Numbered from the stretch's first letter, positions 1-10,041 are shown. The stretch: 64,000 bases of DNA from Pseudoalteromonas arctica A 37-1-2 (GCF_000238395.3 NZ_CP011025.1:3038001-3102000); one strand, 5' to 3'. The notes: a model not told the origin generated them from the letters alone. Numbers and translations: made by a program.

Positions 1-50
1 CATCCGTGAAGTCTTGTTCACTAAATATTTATATCATTAGTATTTAACGG

Positions 51-869
51 TTAACGATTTGCGTTAAATATTTTGGCGGTATAGGCAAAAGCCATACCGC
101 TAACTAATCCACCTAAGTGCGCCCAATTAGCCATGCCAACAAATAATACATCTGCAAAACCTAGCACCAGCCAAATCAACATAAAACCAACAATAGCCGT
201 ACTAACTAGCGCAGGTTTATTAGGGTTTAAAAAACTATGAATCCAACAAAAACCTAGTAACCCATACACCACACCGCTTAGGCCGCCAAAATTCGGGCCA
301 ACCATTAAATATTGTGCCCAATTACTAATAAGTGCAGTCACTAAAAACAAGCCTATTAAGCTTAGTTTTCCGCATTGTTTTTCGATATTGTCACCAAGCG
401 ACATCCACCAAATTAAATTAAACACTATATGCATCGCGCTAAAATGTACGAGGGCGGGCGTTAACCAACTTAAAGGCTGCGTAGGTTTAAACTGCATCAT
501 GGTGTAAATGGTCTCAAAACCACCTAGTAAAAAAGCAAAATAAATTATAACGCTTACAATACTTACAGTTTGATTTAACCAGCTGAGCGCTTTAAATCGC
601 GCCATAAGATTAAGTGATTGCCCTTGATATTTAAGCGGCGACTGTGTGCTGCCTACATCCCAAGATGCTTGCTGGTATTTTTCATGATTAGGATTTTGTG
701 TAAACTCAACCCATAAAGGCTGAACTTGATGAAAGTCCTCCTCAGCCACACTAATGACGACATTACTACCATCTGCTGAGTGTACCTTTGCATCTAGGCC
801 TTGGCTTTTTAAATAGTCTATAAAGCCCTGTGCTGCGCGCGGGTTATTTAAACTACCAAGCTCTATCAT
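51..869 (-). CDS. glpG: Rhomboid intramembrane serine protease GlpG
   Basis: Inner-membrane rhomboid protease that cleaves transmembrane substrates. From the chosen start the protein is 272 aa, close to the E. coli length. An N-terminal cytoplasmic domain (about 1-85) precedes six hydrophobic segments. The catalytic dyad is visible as Ser198 in GLSGVVYG and His251 in WAHLGG, with the oxyanion residues His147 and Asn151 in the HxxxN motif. The reading frame continues 11 codons upstream, but the ATG at 869 overlaps the glpE stop as ATGA, which fits translational coupling and starts the conserved MIELG segment. It follows glpE, as in enterobacteria; glpR is not in view. Confidence 0.93.
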   Translation of the reverse strand: MIELGSLNNPRAAQGFIDYLKSQGLDAKVHSADGSNVVISVAEEDFHQVQPLWVEFTQNPNHEKYQQASWDVGSTQSPLKYQGQSLNLMARFKALSWLNQTVSIVSVIIYFAFLLGGFETIYTMMQFKPTQPLSWLTPALVHFSAMHIVFNLIWWMSLGDNIEKQCGKLSLIGLFLVTALISNWAQYLMVGPNFGGLSGVVYGLLGFCWIHSFLNPNKPALVSTAIVGFMLIWLVLGFADVLFVGMANWAHLGGLVSGMAFAYTAKIFNANR

Positions 870-1183
870 CGCTCTACTTTCTCGCTGTAAGCCGCTTCCC
901 AAGCAGTAAAGCCCCCATCCATGCTGTAAACATCTTCAAAACCTTGCTCAACTAAATAACTAGCAGCGCCTTGAGAGCTCATACCGTGATAACACACAAT
1001 AATAATTGGTTGATCGAATTCTTTTTCCATCATAAATTGTGCAATATTACCGTTAGAAAGTGCTTCTGAGCCTGGAATACGACCAGCTTGATACGAATTT
1101 GGATCGCGAATATCTGCAATTACAACGTCTTCTTTATCTAGAAGTTCTAACGTTTGCGCTATAGAAATGTGTTTAAATGCCAT
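866..1183 (-). CDS. glpE: Thiosulfate sulfurtransferase GlpE (single-domain rhodanese)
   Basis: Small cytoplasmic rhodanese of 105 aa that transfers sulfane sulfur from thiosulfate to cyanide or thioredoxin. The active-site loop CYHGMSS carries the catalytic cysteine, Cys64 by my count, followed by the family DGGFTAWE motif. Length matches E. coli GlpE (108 aa). Its TGA stop overlaps the ATG of glpG by four bases, so the two are probably one transcript. The biological substrate is uncertain even for characterised homologues. Confidence 0.92.
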   Translation of the reverse strand: MAFKHISIAQTLELLDKEDVVIADIRDPNSYQAGRIPGSEALSNGNIAQFMMEKEFDQPIIIVCYHGMSSQGAASYLVEQGFEDVYSMDGGFTAWEAAYSEKVER

Positions 1184-1207
1184 TGAAGTCTCTTTAATTA
1201 ATAGTAT

Positions 1208-1230
1208 AAAAAAGGCGGCTAAAGCCGCCC
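1208..1230 (-). terminator. Intrinsic terminator downstream of tdh
   Basis: A perfect 6-bp GGCGGC/GCCGCC stem with a TAAA loop is followed on the minus strand by six T residues. It lies between the tdh stop and the glpE start, so it should end the kbl-tdh transcript. Confidence 0.85.
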
Positions 1231-1251
1231 TTCTTGTAATTTAGTTAGGAA

Positions 1252-2277
1252 CTAATCCCAGTTTAAAATTACTTTACCTGACTGACCTGAAATCATCATA
1301 TCAAAGCCAGCTTGGAAGTCATCCACAGAATACTGATGTGTAATGATTGGGTTCAAATCAAGACCAGATTGAATCAAGCTTGCCATTTTGTACCACGTTT
1401 CGAACATTTCGCGACCGTAAATACCTTTAATCACTAAACCTTTAAAAATAACTTGGTTCCAATCAACCGCCATATCAGATGGTGGAATACCTAGCATGGC
1501 AATTTTACCGCCGTGGTTCATGTTATTAAGCATTGAATTAAAAGCGCTTGGCACACCTGACATCTCAAGACCAATATCAAAGCCCTCTGTCATACCTAAG
1601 TCTTTTATTACATCTTCAAGCTTTTCGCTTGCCACGTTTACCGCGCGAGATGCCCCCATTTTACGTGCTAAATCTAAGCGGTATTCATTCACGTCGGTAA
1701 TAACGACGTGACGAGCTCCAACATGTTTTGCTACAGCTGCTGCCATAATACCAATTGGGCCTGCACCAGTAATAAGCACATCTTCGCCAACTAAGTCGAA
1801 CGATAATGCGGTATGAACTGCATTGCCAAACGGGTCAAAAATAGAAGCCAGTTCGTCAGAAATGTTATCTGGAATTTTAAATGCATTAAATGCAGGAATA
1901 ACTAAATACTCTGCAAATGCACCTTCACGGTTTACACCTACGCCTGTTGTATTTCGGCATAAATGTACACGCCCAGCACGACAGTTACGACAATGCCCAC
2001 ACGTAATATGACCTTCACCCGATACGCGGTCGCCTACTTTAAAGCCACGAACTTCCTGGCCCATATCAACGACTTCACCAACATATTCGTGACCAACAAC
2101 CATTGGAGTAGGAATAGTTTTGCTTGCCCATTCATCCCATTTGTAAATATGTACGTCGGTACCACAAATAGCTGTTTTACGAATTTTAATCAGTAAGTCG
2201 TTATGACCGACTTCTGGCTTTGGCGCATCTGTCATCCAAATGCCCGGTTCTGCTTTTAATTTAGATAATGCTTTCAT
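1252..2277 (-). CDS. tdh: L-threonine 3-dehydrogenase
   Basis: NAD-dependent zinc alcohol dehydrogenase family enzyme of 341 aa. It oxidises L-threonine to 2-amino-3-ketobutyrate, the substrate of Kbl encoded just upstream. Seen: catalytic-zinc Cys38 in AICGTDVH, the GHE motif near residue 63, the structural-zinc cysteine cluster in [15 protein letters not shown] and the nucleotide-binding GAGPIG. Length equals that of E. coli Tdh. It is the second gene of the kbl-tdh threonine-to-glycine pathway, but a terminator-like hairpin separates the two. Confidence 0.96.
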   Translation of the reverse strand: MKALSKLKAEPGIWMTDAPKPEVGHNDLLIKIRKTAICGTDVHIYKWDEWASKTIPTPMVVGHEYVGEVVDMGQEVRGFKVGDRVSGEGHITCGHCRNCRAGRVHLCRNTTGVGVNREGAFAEYLVIPAFNAFKIPDNISDELASIFDPFGNAVHTALSFDLVGEDVLITGAGPIGIMAAAVAKHVGARHVVITDVNEYRLDLARKMGASRAVNVASEKLEDVIKDLGMTEGFDIGLEMSGVPSAFNSMLNNMNHGGKIAMLGIPPSDMAVDWNQVIFKGLVIKGIYGREMFETWYKMASLIQSGLDLNPIITHQYSVDDFQAGFDMMISGQSGKVILNWD

Positions 2278-2292
2278 AATTCACACTCAACT

Positions 2293-2315
2293 AAAAAACC
2301 GAAGCAAGGCTTCGG
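2293..2315 (-). terminator. Terminator-like hairpin between kbl and tdh
   Basis: The minus strand reads a 7-bp stem CCGAAGC/GCTTCGG with a short loop and then six T residues. It sits in the 50-bp gap between kbl and tdh, so it may reduce readthrough from kbl to tdh. Whether it terminates efficiently cannot be judged from sequence. Confidence 0.65.
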
Positions 2316-2327
2316 CTTAAAATAAAA

Positions 2328-3521
2328 TTAAATAACGCCCATTTCTTTACCAATGCGGGTAAATGCATCAATAGCAATATCAAGTTGCTCAATGCTATGC
2401 GCCGCTGAAATTTGTGTACGAATACGCGCTTGCCCTTTTGGTACTACAGGGAATGAAAAACCAGTTACGTAAATACCTTCAACAAGTAACTTATCAGCCA
2501 TTAACGAGGCTACTTTTGCATCTCCCAGCATTACTGGGATGATTGCATGATCTTTACCTGCACACGTAAAACCAACAGCTTCCATTTGCTCACGGAAATA
2601 TTTAGCATTTGACCAAAGTTTGGCGCGAAGCTCGCCGCCATTTTCTAGCATTTCAAGTACTTTAATTGATGCAGTAACAATTGAAGGTGCTAATGAGTTT
2701 GAGAATAAGTATGGGCGTGAGCGCTGACGTAACCATTCAACAATTTCTTTTTTACCTGATGTATAACCACCTGATGCACCACCTAGCGCTTTACCTAATG
2801 TACCGGTGATAATATCTACACGGTCTAATACATTACAGTACTCTGGTGTACCTTTACCGTTTTCGCCAACAAAGCCAACTGCGTGAGAGTCATCAACCAT
2901 TACAAGTGCATCGTATTTATCAGCTAGGTCGCACACAGCTTCTAAATTACAAATAACGCCGTCCATAGAAAACACGCCATCGGTAGCAATTAGTTTAGTT
3001 TTAGCGCCAGCTTCATCTGCTGCAATAAGTTGCTTTTCAAGATCAGCCATGTCGTTATTTGCATAACGAAAACGCTTAGCTTTACACAAACGTACACCAT
3101 CAATAATTGATGCATGGTTTAACGAATCAGAAATAATAGCGTCTTCTGCGCCTAAAATAGTTTCAAACAAGCCTGTGTTTGCATCAAAACATGAAGAATA
3201 TAAAATCGTATCTTCTGTTTCTAAAAACTCACTGATTTTTTTCTCTAGTGTTTTATGAATATCTTGCGTACCACAAATAAAACGAACAGACGCAACACCA
3301 AAACCATGATTATTTAAACCGTTTTGCGCAGCTTCAATTAGCTCTGGGCTATTAGCTAAACCTAAGTAGTTATTAGCACAAAAGTTGATTACTTTACCTG
3401 ACGCAACTTCGATTTGAGCTTGCTGCTGAGATTTAATAATACGTTCGCTTTTATACAAACCTTCGGTTTTTACGTCTTCAATTTGCTGTTGTAACTGGCT
3501 AAAAAAAGCAGATGCTCTCAT
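2328..3521 (-). CDS. kbl: Glycine C-acetyltransferase (2-amino-3-ketobutyrate CoA ligase)
   Basis: PLP-dependent alpha-oxoamine synthase of 397 aa. It cleaves 2-amino-3-ketobutyrate with CoA to glycine and acetyl-CoA, completing threonine catabolism started by Tdh. The PLP lysine is Lys244 in [17 protein letters not shown] carries the conserved Asp/His pair that holds the cofactor. Length and ends match the family. It is the first gene of the kbl-tdh unit; the 169 bp upstream should hold the promoter, but I could not assign one. Confidence 0.96.
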   Translation of the reverse strand: MRASAFFSQLQQQIEDVKTEGLYKSERIIKSQQQAQIEVASGKVINFCANNYLGLANSPELIEAAQNGLNNHGFGVASVRFICGTQDIHKTLEKKISEFLETEDTILYSSCFDANTGLFETILGAEDAIISDSLNHASIIDGVRLCKAKRFRYANNDMADLEKQLIAADEAGAKTKLIATDGVFSMDGVICNLEAVCDLADKYDALVMVDDSHAVGFVGENGKGTPEYCNVLDRVDIITGTLGKALGGASGGYTSGKKEIVEWLRQRSRPYLFSNSLAPSIVTASIKVLEMLENGGELRAKLWSNAKYFREQMEAVGFTCAGKDHAIIPVMLGDAKVASLMADKLLVEGIYVTGFSFPVVPKGQARIRTQISAAHSIEQLDIAIDAFTRIGKEMGVI

Positions 3522-3690
3522 CTAAGTTCTCCATATATTTGAACGGGTAAACAATCACATTTAAACGACTGTTTATTATGAGGGGTATTGTAAAAGTTTA
3601 ATGGGAAAAATGCACGGTTTGCAGTTCGTCGTAAACACCCTAGACTGGAAGTAATTCCTGCCAGTTTACAGGCTAATCTGTTTAGTTTAT

Positions 3691-4254
3691 TTATGTCTTT
3701 AAAAGTGCAGGTAAACTGTTTATAGAATCGATAATTAAATCAGCCTCTTGCTTAGCACTTTCATCAAAGCTTTGACCCGAACGCACTAAAACGCGGGTCG
3801 TAATGCCCGCTTTTTTCGCAGCCTGCATATCACTGAGTTTATCGCCCACCATAATACTGCAAGCAGGGTCGATGTTATGCTCTTGTATGCCTTGCAATAA
3901 CATACCTGGCGCAGGCTTTCTGCAACTGCACTTTTTCAAATATTCAGGGTGCGCTTTTTTAGGGTGATGAGGGCAAAAGTACACATCGGCAACTTCAATA
4001 CTGTTCGCACTAAATTGGGTTTTCATCCAATCAGTTAGTGCTAAAAAATCAGCTTCGGTGTAATAACCTCGCCCTATTCCAGATTGATTAGTGACGATTA
4101 TGATTTTATAGCCCGCATCATAAAATGCTTTACAGGCGTTAAAAACACCGTCAATAAATTCAAATTTATCGCTTTGATATACATAACCATGATCAACATT
4201 TACTACGCCATCACGGTCTAAAAAAAGTGCTTTATTTTTTTGTTGTGCATTCAT
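3691..4254 (-). CDS. gmhB: D-glycero-beta-D-manno-heptose-1,7-bisphosphate 7-phosphatase
   Basis: HAD-superfamily histidinol-phosphatase-like enzyme of 187 aa. It removes the 7-phosphate from heptose bisphosphate in ADP-heptose synthesis. The DRDG nucleophile motif (Asp13, Asp15) is near the N-terminus; the zinc-binding insert with CPHH and CSC is intact; the GDKLSD motif ends the core. Its ATG overlaps the stop of the upstream glycosyltransferase in a TAATG arrangement, so the two are coupled. gmhA and hldE, the other heptose genes, lie about 6 kb away, also on the minus strand. Confidence 0.93.
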   Translation of the reverse strand: MNAQQKNKALFLDRDGVVNVDHGYVYQSDKFEFIDGVFNACKAFYDAGYKIIIVTNQSGIGRGYYTEADFLALTDWMKTQFSANSIEVADVYFCPHHPKKAHPEYLKKCSCRKPAPGMLLQGIQEHNIDPACSIMVGDKLSDMQAAKKAGITTRVLVRSGQSFDESAKQEADLIIDSINSLPALLKT

Positions 4255-5312
4255 TACAAAGACTCTTTTTGTACAACATGATCAAACATCGCTTTTACAT
4301 CATCAACCGTAATCTGGCTCATTAAATCATCGCCTTTTACGCGCGTACCCCACGGTACTTGCTTAGTCGTTTTACCGGTTTGTTTAAGCAAATTTTGGTG
4401 ATAAACCTCAACCACGTAATCTTGATATAAGTAAGGACCGGTTCGTGCTGGGTTTGAATGTGCGTACAAACCAATAACCGGCGTACCGACCGTTACCGCC
4501 ATATGAGCAGGGCCAGTATCGGGCGCGAGCACTAAACTGCCACGCTTTAGCACGCACAACAATTCTTTGAGTTTTGTTTTACCCACTAAATTTAAAATAG
4601 GTGCGTTGCTATGTTTAATAATGCTATTTGCTAGGTTAATTTCAAGCTCTGTTGGACCGCCCGTCAATACCACTCTAAAGCCTTGCTCACTAGCATAATC
4701 AGCCAATGCGGCATAACGATCAGCGAGCCAATTGCGCTGTGCTTTACTTGCTGCTGGCGATATTACTAACAGTTTATTAGTTAGGTACTCTGGTGTTAGT
4801 AACTCATCTGCAACCGCTTGGTCTTGCTCTGTATATGGCATGTTCCAACTCGGTTTATAATCAGCAACACCAATGGCTTTTGCAAAACCTTTAAAGCCTT
4901 CAAGCACATGCGCTTGGGCTTGTGGCTCTATTCGTTTATTAATAAATAAGCTGTGTAATTCTTTTGACCGCGCCCAATCAAACCCTATTTTAACTTTTGC
5001 CGGAATACAACGCGCTACAAACCCAGCCCTTAATGCAACTTGCATATTAAGCAGTACATCAAATTTTTGACCTTTAAAGCGTTGTTTTAAGCTTTTAAGT
5101 GCAGCTTTGCCTTGCTTTTTATCAAATACCACCAGCTCAACGCCCGGTAAGTCAGCAAGTAACATGGCTTCTACTTTGCCAATAATCCAGGTGATTTTTG
5201 CATTAGGATGTGCTTTTTGAATAGCTTGTACTGCACTCACACCATGACATACGTCACCAATGGCTGAGAGTCTTAATATACAAATAGATGAATAATTAGG
5301 AGCTTGAGTCAC
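4254..5312 (-). CDS. Glycosyltransferase family 9, probable LPS heptosyltransferase
   Basis: GT-B enzyme of 352 aa with the N-terminal LSAIGDVCHG motif typical of ADP-heptose:LPS heptosyltransferases and the C-terminal DTGPAHMA donor-binding motif near residue 265. It most likely adds heptose (or a related sugar) to the LPS inner core at the cytoplasmic face of the inner membrane. The start is GTG at 5312 with AAGGGA four bases upstream. It is coupled to gmhB. I cannot tell WaaC-type from WaaF-type or other GT9 specificity. Confidence 0.85.
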   Translation of the reverse strand: MTQAPNYSSICILRLSAIGDVCHGVSAVQAIQKAHPNAKITWIIGKVEAMLLADLPGVELVVFDKKQGKAALKSLKQRFKGQKFDVLLNMQVALRAGFVARCIPAKVKIGFDWARSKELHSLFINKRIEPQAQAHVLEGFKGFAKAIGVADYKPSWNMPYTEQDQAVADELLTPEYLTNKLLVISPAASKAQRNWLADRYAALADYASEQGFRVVLTGGPTELEINLANSIIKHSNAPILNLVGKTKLKELLCVLKRGSLVLAPDTGPAHMAVTVGTPVIGLYAHSNPARTGPYLYQDYVVEVYHQNLLKQTGKTTKQVPWGTRVKGDDLMSQITVDDVKAMFDHVVQKESL

Positions 5313-5434
5313 ACATTCCCTTAGGTATTAAATACAAAAGCCGATCTTAAATTATAATCACGCTATTGCAAGCACTTATCCTGCGCTTTAAAACGCGCTA
5401 ATATAGGCCCATTATTTAGCAATTACACAGAGCT

Positions 5435-6163
5435 ATGTTTAAACAACACGTGCAAGGCAATCACACTGTATTAAGCCACCCTAAATACACAAGCCAAATT
5501 ACTCTTGATTGGTTTGATGCCAATTTTTGGCAAAAACAAAATAAAATTGTGGGTGCTAAAAAAGGCAGAGCAACAGCATGGTTTTTTAAACAAGACAAAT
5601 TAACAGCCGTGCTGAGGCATTATTGGCGTGGAGGTTTAGTTGGTAAATTACTAAGCGATCAATATTTATACCCAGGGCTTGAACAAACCCGCGTGTATAA
5701 AGAGTTTAGCTTAATGAGTAAACTTATAGAGCTTGGTTTAAACGTGCCAATCCCTATTGCAGCTAAAGTAACCCGCAGCGGATTAATTTATCGTGGTGAT
5801 ATTATTACCGAGGCTGTTACAGGCGCTAAAAGCGTACTCGATATATTAATTAAGCGCTCATTGACTCAAGATGAGTTAGAGCGCATTGCGAAAACAATCG
5901 CGCTATTTCATGCAAAAGGTGTGTACCACGCCGATTTAAACATTAATAACATTTTGTTTGATGATACTGGTGATGTGTATATTATCGACTTTGATAGAGG
6001 TGAAATAAGAGCGCCTAACCCACAATGGCAACAAAGTAATATGGCACGTCTTGAGCGCTCGTTTTTAAAAGAACAGGGTCGAAATAATGTATTTAATTGG
6101 CAAGCGACTGACTGGCAAACTCTGCATAGCAACTACCTCAAAGCACTCGCTAATATAAGTTAA
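5435..6163 (+). CDS. kdkA: 3-deoxy-D-manno-octulosonic acid kinase
   Basis: Protein of 242 aa related to the WaaP/Kdo kinase group of eukaryotic-like kinases. It phosphorylates Kdo of lipid A in bacteria that carry a single phosphorylated Kdo. The catalytic loop HADLNINNIL and the metal-binding IDFDRG, about 20 residues later, match KdkA. It is divergent from the GT9 gene and convergent with a glycosyltransferase pseudogene. Its stop lies in the first copy of a 15-bp direct duplication. Context with waaA and heptose genes supports an LPS core role. Confidence 0.86.
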   Translation: MFKQHVQGNHTVLSHPKYTSQITLDWFDANFWQKQNKIVGAKKGRATAWFFKQDKLTAVLRHYWRGGLVGKLLSDQYLYPGLEQTRVYKEFSLMSKLIELGLNVPIPIAAKVTRSGLIYRGDIITEAVTGAKSVLDILIKRSLTQDELERIAKTIALFHAKGVYHADLNINNILFDDTGDVYIIDFDRGEIRAPNPQWQQSNMARLERSFLKEQGRNNVFNWQATDWQTLHSNYLKALANIS

Positions 6164-6180
6164 CCTAATATAAGTTAACT
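6151..6180. repeat. 15-bp tandem duplication over the kdkA stop
   Basis: Two adjacent near-identical copies of TAATATAAGTTAACC occupy the convergent junction. The first copy contains the kdkA stop codon; the second abuts the end of the glycosyltransferase pseudogene. It looks like a simple slippage duplication. Confidence 0.7.
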
Positions 6181-7254
6181 TAGTTAGCCAATGCTAAATA
6201 CTGCAGAGCAACCTGCTCTGCCTGTACTTGTTTTAGAATATCTGCGTTTTCTACATTTGGTTTGTCAGCTAATACCTGCTTAACTGCATTGGCTAATGCC
6301 TCACTTTGTCCAGCAGGTACTAAATATTTACTTAGCTCGCCTGTTAATATCTCGCTTGGGCCAAATGTGCAATTAGTGCTAACTACCGGAGTACCCACCG
6401 CTAAAGCTTCAATTAATACCGTTGGAAGTCCTTCAAAATCAGAACTCAACACTAAAGCTTTGGCCTGCTTAATCCAGTTATAAGGGTTTTGTTGAAACCC
6501 TGGCACTACTAGCTGTTTTTCTATGCCGTACTCCTGTGCAAGCTTTTGCGGGTTTATTACATAAAAGGACTAACTTGTATTTTTATCAAGCTTTGCAAAT
6601 GCTGCAAATAATATATCGTGGCGTTTTTGTTTGGCCAGCCTTCCTACATGAATTAAGTAAGGCTCATTTGGGATGTCGTTATTTTTCTCATTTGCTTGTT
6701 GCTTTATTTTTCCAAAATCGAACGGATTATAAATAGTCCTAATTGCACTTGGGTCAATTAAATTCCCTTGTGTTATTTCTTTTTCAACCCCCTTTGATGC
6801 GCAAATAAGTGATTTACCATTTAAGTTTTGCTTACTTTTTTTAAGGTATAAATATGAAAATGGACCTAACTTTTTTTGACGAGCAAGTTCTGCATTAACA
6901 GAATTATGAATAACAAAATGAACATTTTTGATATTACTACGCGCGAGCAAGTTATTACTTCTATCAAGATTAGAAAGCACTAAATCAATATTGCCAATCT
7001 CGCTCTGTTTTTTTAAACCAAGTTTGTAGTGTTAAAATGCTATTTTTACGTTGCCAAAACCTATCGACTTTAGATGCTCTATTAGTAAATAAACTATCAA
7101 CATTAACTATATCAGGAATATTATATTCAACACTGCTAGCAAGAGATAAAATAGTGATATTGTGATGTAGTTTCGCCATTTTTTTCAGCCAAAGTAAGCA
7201 TTACTTTCTCAGCTCTTCCCCCACTAATGAATCTATTACAATAACAATATTTAT
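6180..7254 (-). pseudogene. Frameshifted family 4 glycosyltransferase
   Basis: Remnant of a GT-B glycosyltransferase of about 355 codons. Conceptually joined frames give an N-terminal NIVIVIDSLVGG segment, a middle part with HVGRLAKQKRHDIL and a C-terminal part with LSSDFEGLPTVLIEALA and GTPVVST, all typical of GT4 enzymes. I count about five frameshifts: in a run of five C (plus strand 7218-7222), in T runs at 7179-7185 and 7008-7014, near 6577-6585, and near 6543-6553. A Shine-Dalgarno AGGAGAAGG remains in the end of the upstream gene, but no clear ATG follows it. The longest intact pieces are 6180-6506, 6570-6980 and 6985-7179. Almost certainly non-functional. Confidence 0.85.
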
Positions 7255-8324
7255 TAACCTTCTCCTGCAAGCATACTTTTTATGCCATTAATGATTACAT
7301 CATAACTATTTGAATTATCAAACCGGTTGTAGTTATCAATAAGCTCACTATAAAAAGGTTCGGTAATAACTTGGGCTATTTTTGTAGTGATTTCATCTAT
7401 ATCAAGATTTGTTTTAATTACAACACCCGTATTAACACAGTGATCCAAACGTGTATTTTGATCTTTAGAAATTGCACATGCAACAATAGGTGTTTTAACG
7501 GCGATTGCTTGTAGTAGGGTATCGCCGCCACTTAGTAATGCGATTTTAGCTTGGCTCATTAATGCCAAAAAATCAGTACTTTGCAAGCTTGTTAAACAAA
7601 TTAGCTCATCACTTTTGGGAATGATTTTATTATAATTTGGACCAAAAACAACAACGCCTTTTAAGCCTGTGAGTTTAGTTATTTTAAGTGCAGCTTCAAA
7701 ATATACATCAGCGCAGTTTAGGTTATTTACACTATGGCCGCCTGAGCCAGCATTTACAATAAAATAGCCTTCAGGTACTAAGTTATAGCGATTTAAAACA
7801 TCACGTTTTTGCGCGCAAGAGGCAAATGTAACAAAAGGACCTACATTGCGAGGATGTGCCAAAGAAAACATGTCTAGCTTAGTAGTTTCTGTCCATGTAA
7901 GTGGTTCAATACAGTAATCGGGTTGAACCACCCAATGTGCATCAATTAAATTTACCCTATTAAGCTTTAAGCCTTTGGCACGTTTTTTAGCATGCTGAGA
8001 TATAAATACTACCTTGGCCCCAACTTTTTTAGCTGCTTTCATGTGGCCCGCGCGCCCTGCACAATCGAAAACAACGACATCAGGTTTAAATTGCGCTATA
8101 AAATCGCAAACAGAATCTAGCTCTTTAGTTGCTGAGTGTTCGAGCAGTGTAGCTTTAAAAGGACAAGTTTTAGCATAAGGAGTATGCTTATTTAATATAA
8201 AATGAATATCGAGAGAATCAGCAACTTCTGCCTGTAAACTTTGAGCTAACAACAACGAGCGCATATACTCACCAATGCCTTCTGGCGATGATACTGGAAT
8301 AAATAAAAGTCGTTTGTTGCTCAT
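7254..8324 (-). CDS. Probable GT-B glycosyltransferase, surface polysaccharide
   Basis: Protein of 356 aa without a signal peptide. The N-terminal IPVSSPEGIGEYMRSLLLAQ resembles the nucleotide-sugar transferase entry loop of MurG/PseG-like GT-B proteins. The second half has VNAGSGGHS and a donor-site-like LLSGGDTLLQAIAV near residue 270. It therefore looks like a GT-B transferase or a PseG-like hydrolase; the substrate is not predictable. It lies directly upstream of the glycosyltransferase pseudogene, whose ribosome site overlaps its 3' end, so the two once formed an operon. It diverges from the Wzi gene. Confidence 0.6.
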   Translation of the reverse strand: MSNKRLLFIPVSSPEGIGEYMRSLLLAQSLQAEVADSLDIHFILNKHTPYAKTCPFKATLLEHSATKELDSVCDFIAQFKPDVVVFDCAGRAGHMKAAKKVGAKVVFISQHAKKRAKGLKLNRVNLIDAHWVVQPDYCIEPLTWTETTKLDMFSLAHPRNVGPFVTFASCAQKRDVLNRYNLVPEGYFIVNAGSGGHSVNNLNCADVYFEAALKITKLTGLKGVVVFGPNYNKIIPKSDELICLTSLQSTDFLALMSQAKIALLSGGDTLLQAIAVKTPIVACAISKDQNTRLDHCVNTGVVIKTNLDIDEITTKIAQVITEPFYSELIDNYNRFDNSNSYDVIINGIKSMLAGEG

Positions 8325-8493
8325 TGCATTCTCAATTTCCTATTTGAGCAGTAGTATATCAATCAGATACTTCATGCGATAGACAGGTTACATTTTTATG
8401 CATTAAATTAACGCCAAAAAATTGATTATTTACTGCATTCCACCGCTTTGATTGATAAACTTAGCCACAATATAAATCACAAGGATCTGAACT

Positions 8494-10041
8494 TTGCGAA
8501 ACAGAATTTTTCTTCTCTCTACTCTTTTTTGCGCAGTAAGCGCATCAGTAAATGCTGAACCCTGGGTAAAGCCTGATGATTACGGTCTAAGAGCTGATAT
8601 TCAACAATTAGCTGATGCGGGTGTTATTTTAGCACCTGTAACCACATACCCGCTTATGTGGAAGAGTTTTATAAGTGATGTTGAAAGCATGCCGCTGGAG
8701 CAATTATCTCCAAGCTTGCAAGATGCTTTATTACGCGTTAAACATCGATATAAATCAGAGAACAGTAGTTCGCATAGCGTTCAATTATCAGCATTTTCAG
8801 CGACAGACCCGATTGTAGCAACGAGCTTTGGCGCCACCGAGACTCAAGAAACCGAACTTTCTGCAGCTTATTCCTACTTAGGTGATAATTTTGCAGCTAA
8901 AGTGGCTGTAAATTATAGAAAAGACGGTAAAAAATGTTTAGTCGATGGAAAAACGATAGATGACATTGAAACCAATGCACAAGCACTAACTGATTGTAAT
9001 GATACCTCATTTGACGATAGTTACTTAGCGTATCGTTTAGGTAATTGGATTTTTAGAGCCGGTGCAGTTGAGCAGTTTTGGGGCCCAGGTGTTGATAACA
9101 GCTTAATTATGTCAGGTAACGCAAAACCACTCCCAGCATTGAGTGTTACTAGAGAGAAAAGTACCGCTTTTGAAACACCGTGGTTAAGTTGGATTGGTCA
9201 ATGGAGCTTTACAGCACAAATGGCTAAACTTGAGTCTACGCGAGTTATTCCTGATGCGTTATTGTGGAGCACTCGTGTTAATTTTCGCCCTATTCAACAG
9301 TTAGAAATTGCACTTAGCTGGTCTGCACAATGGGCCGGTGACGGTCAGCCTAGTTCAGCCGGTGATTTTATTGATTTAGTTACGGGTGGCGGAGAGTGTG
9401 TAGGTAATGCTGAGCAATGTCAAAAAGAAGGAGAAACTCGCTTAGGTAATCAACTTGCGGGTATAGATATACGTTGGTCAGATACTTTATTTAATCAACC
9501 ATATGCAGTCTATGCCAGCACCATAGGCGAGGATACTAGTGGCGGTATAAAACCAGTTGACAGAGCCTATTTGTATGGTGTGCAAACTACACAACGAATA
9601 TACGATCAAAGCGTATTAATAAATGTAGAGTACATAGATACAGGTGTTTCATGTTCAGCAGAGTCTACAAATGAAAATTGCTACTATGAGCACTCAGATT
9701 ACAAATCGGGTTATCGTTACCACGGCCGTACTATTGGCTCTACTTACGATAACGATGCGCAATCAGTTGTTTTAACTTTATTAGGCCAGCTGTCGAATGG
9801 TAATGATTGGCAGGTAAAACTGCGCAGTGTTGATTATAATAGTGACAATCGCGATCGTTATCCTAACAATCCTGACTTAGGAAATACAATTACTAAAACA
9901 GGGTTTAACTCTAAGCAGTTAGAACTTCGTTACAGAATGCTCTCTATGGGAGGGCGCGTCACTTTAGGTGCTTTTGCATCTAACAACGACGGTGCTGAAA
10001 ACGATACTTCTGCATTTGCTAAGTACGAATATAACTTTTAA
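8494..10041 (+). CDS. Capsule-assembly Wzi-family outer-membrane protein
   Basis: Protein of 515 aa with a Sec signal peptide (about 1-21, cleavage after SVNA). EPWVKPDDYGLRADI and the following segment match the start of the Wzi family. The rest is rich in alternating aromatic and polar residues and ends in YEYNF, as expected of an outer-membrane beta-barrel. Known Wzi proteins bind group 1 capsule at the cell surface. The start is TTG at 8494 with AAGGA about 9 bases upstream. No wza-wzb-wzc export genes are in the window, so it may act with a locus elsewhere. Confidence 0.82.
   Translation: MRNRIFLLSTLFCAVSASVNAEPWVKPDDYGLRADIQQLADAGVILAPVTTYPLMWKSFISDVESMPLEQLSPSLQDALLRVKHRYKSENSSSHSVQLSAFSATDPIVATSFGATETQETELSAAYSYLGDNFAAKVAVNYRKDGKKCLVDGKTIDDIETNAQALTDCNDTSFDDSYLAYRLGNWIFRAGAVEQFWGPGVDNSLIMSGNAKPLPALSVTREKSTAFETPWLSWIGQWSFTAQMAKLESTRVIPDALLWSTRVNFRPIQQLEIALSWSAQWAGDGQPSSAGDFIDLVTGGGECVGNAEQCQKEGETRLGNQLAGIDIRWSDTLFNQPYAVYASTIGEDTSGGIKPVDRAYLYGVQTTQRIYDQSVLINVEYIDTGVSCSAESTNENCYYEHSDYKSGYRYHGRTIGSTYDNDAQSVVLTLLGQLSNGNDWQVKLRSVDYNSDNRDRYPNNPDLGNTITKTGFNSKQLELRYRMLSMGGRVTLGAFASNNDGAENDTSAFAKYEYNF

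Noticed and set aside
1-50. Possible gene start at the left edge (ATG at 3-1, minus strand)
   Set aside because: Only three bases are inside the window and no good ribosome site precedes them.
6180-6980. Separate glycosyltransferase genes at 6180-6506 and 6570-6980
   Set aside because: They are consecutive pieces of one GT4 protein in different frames, so they are annotated as one pseudogene.
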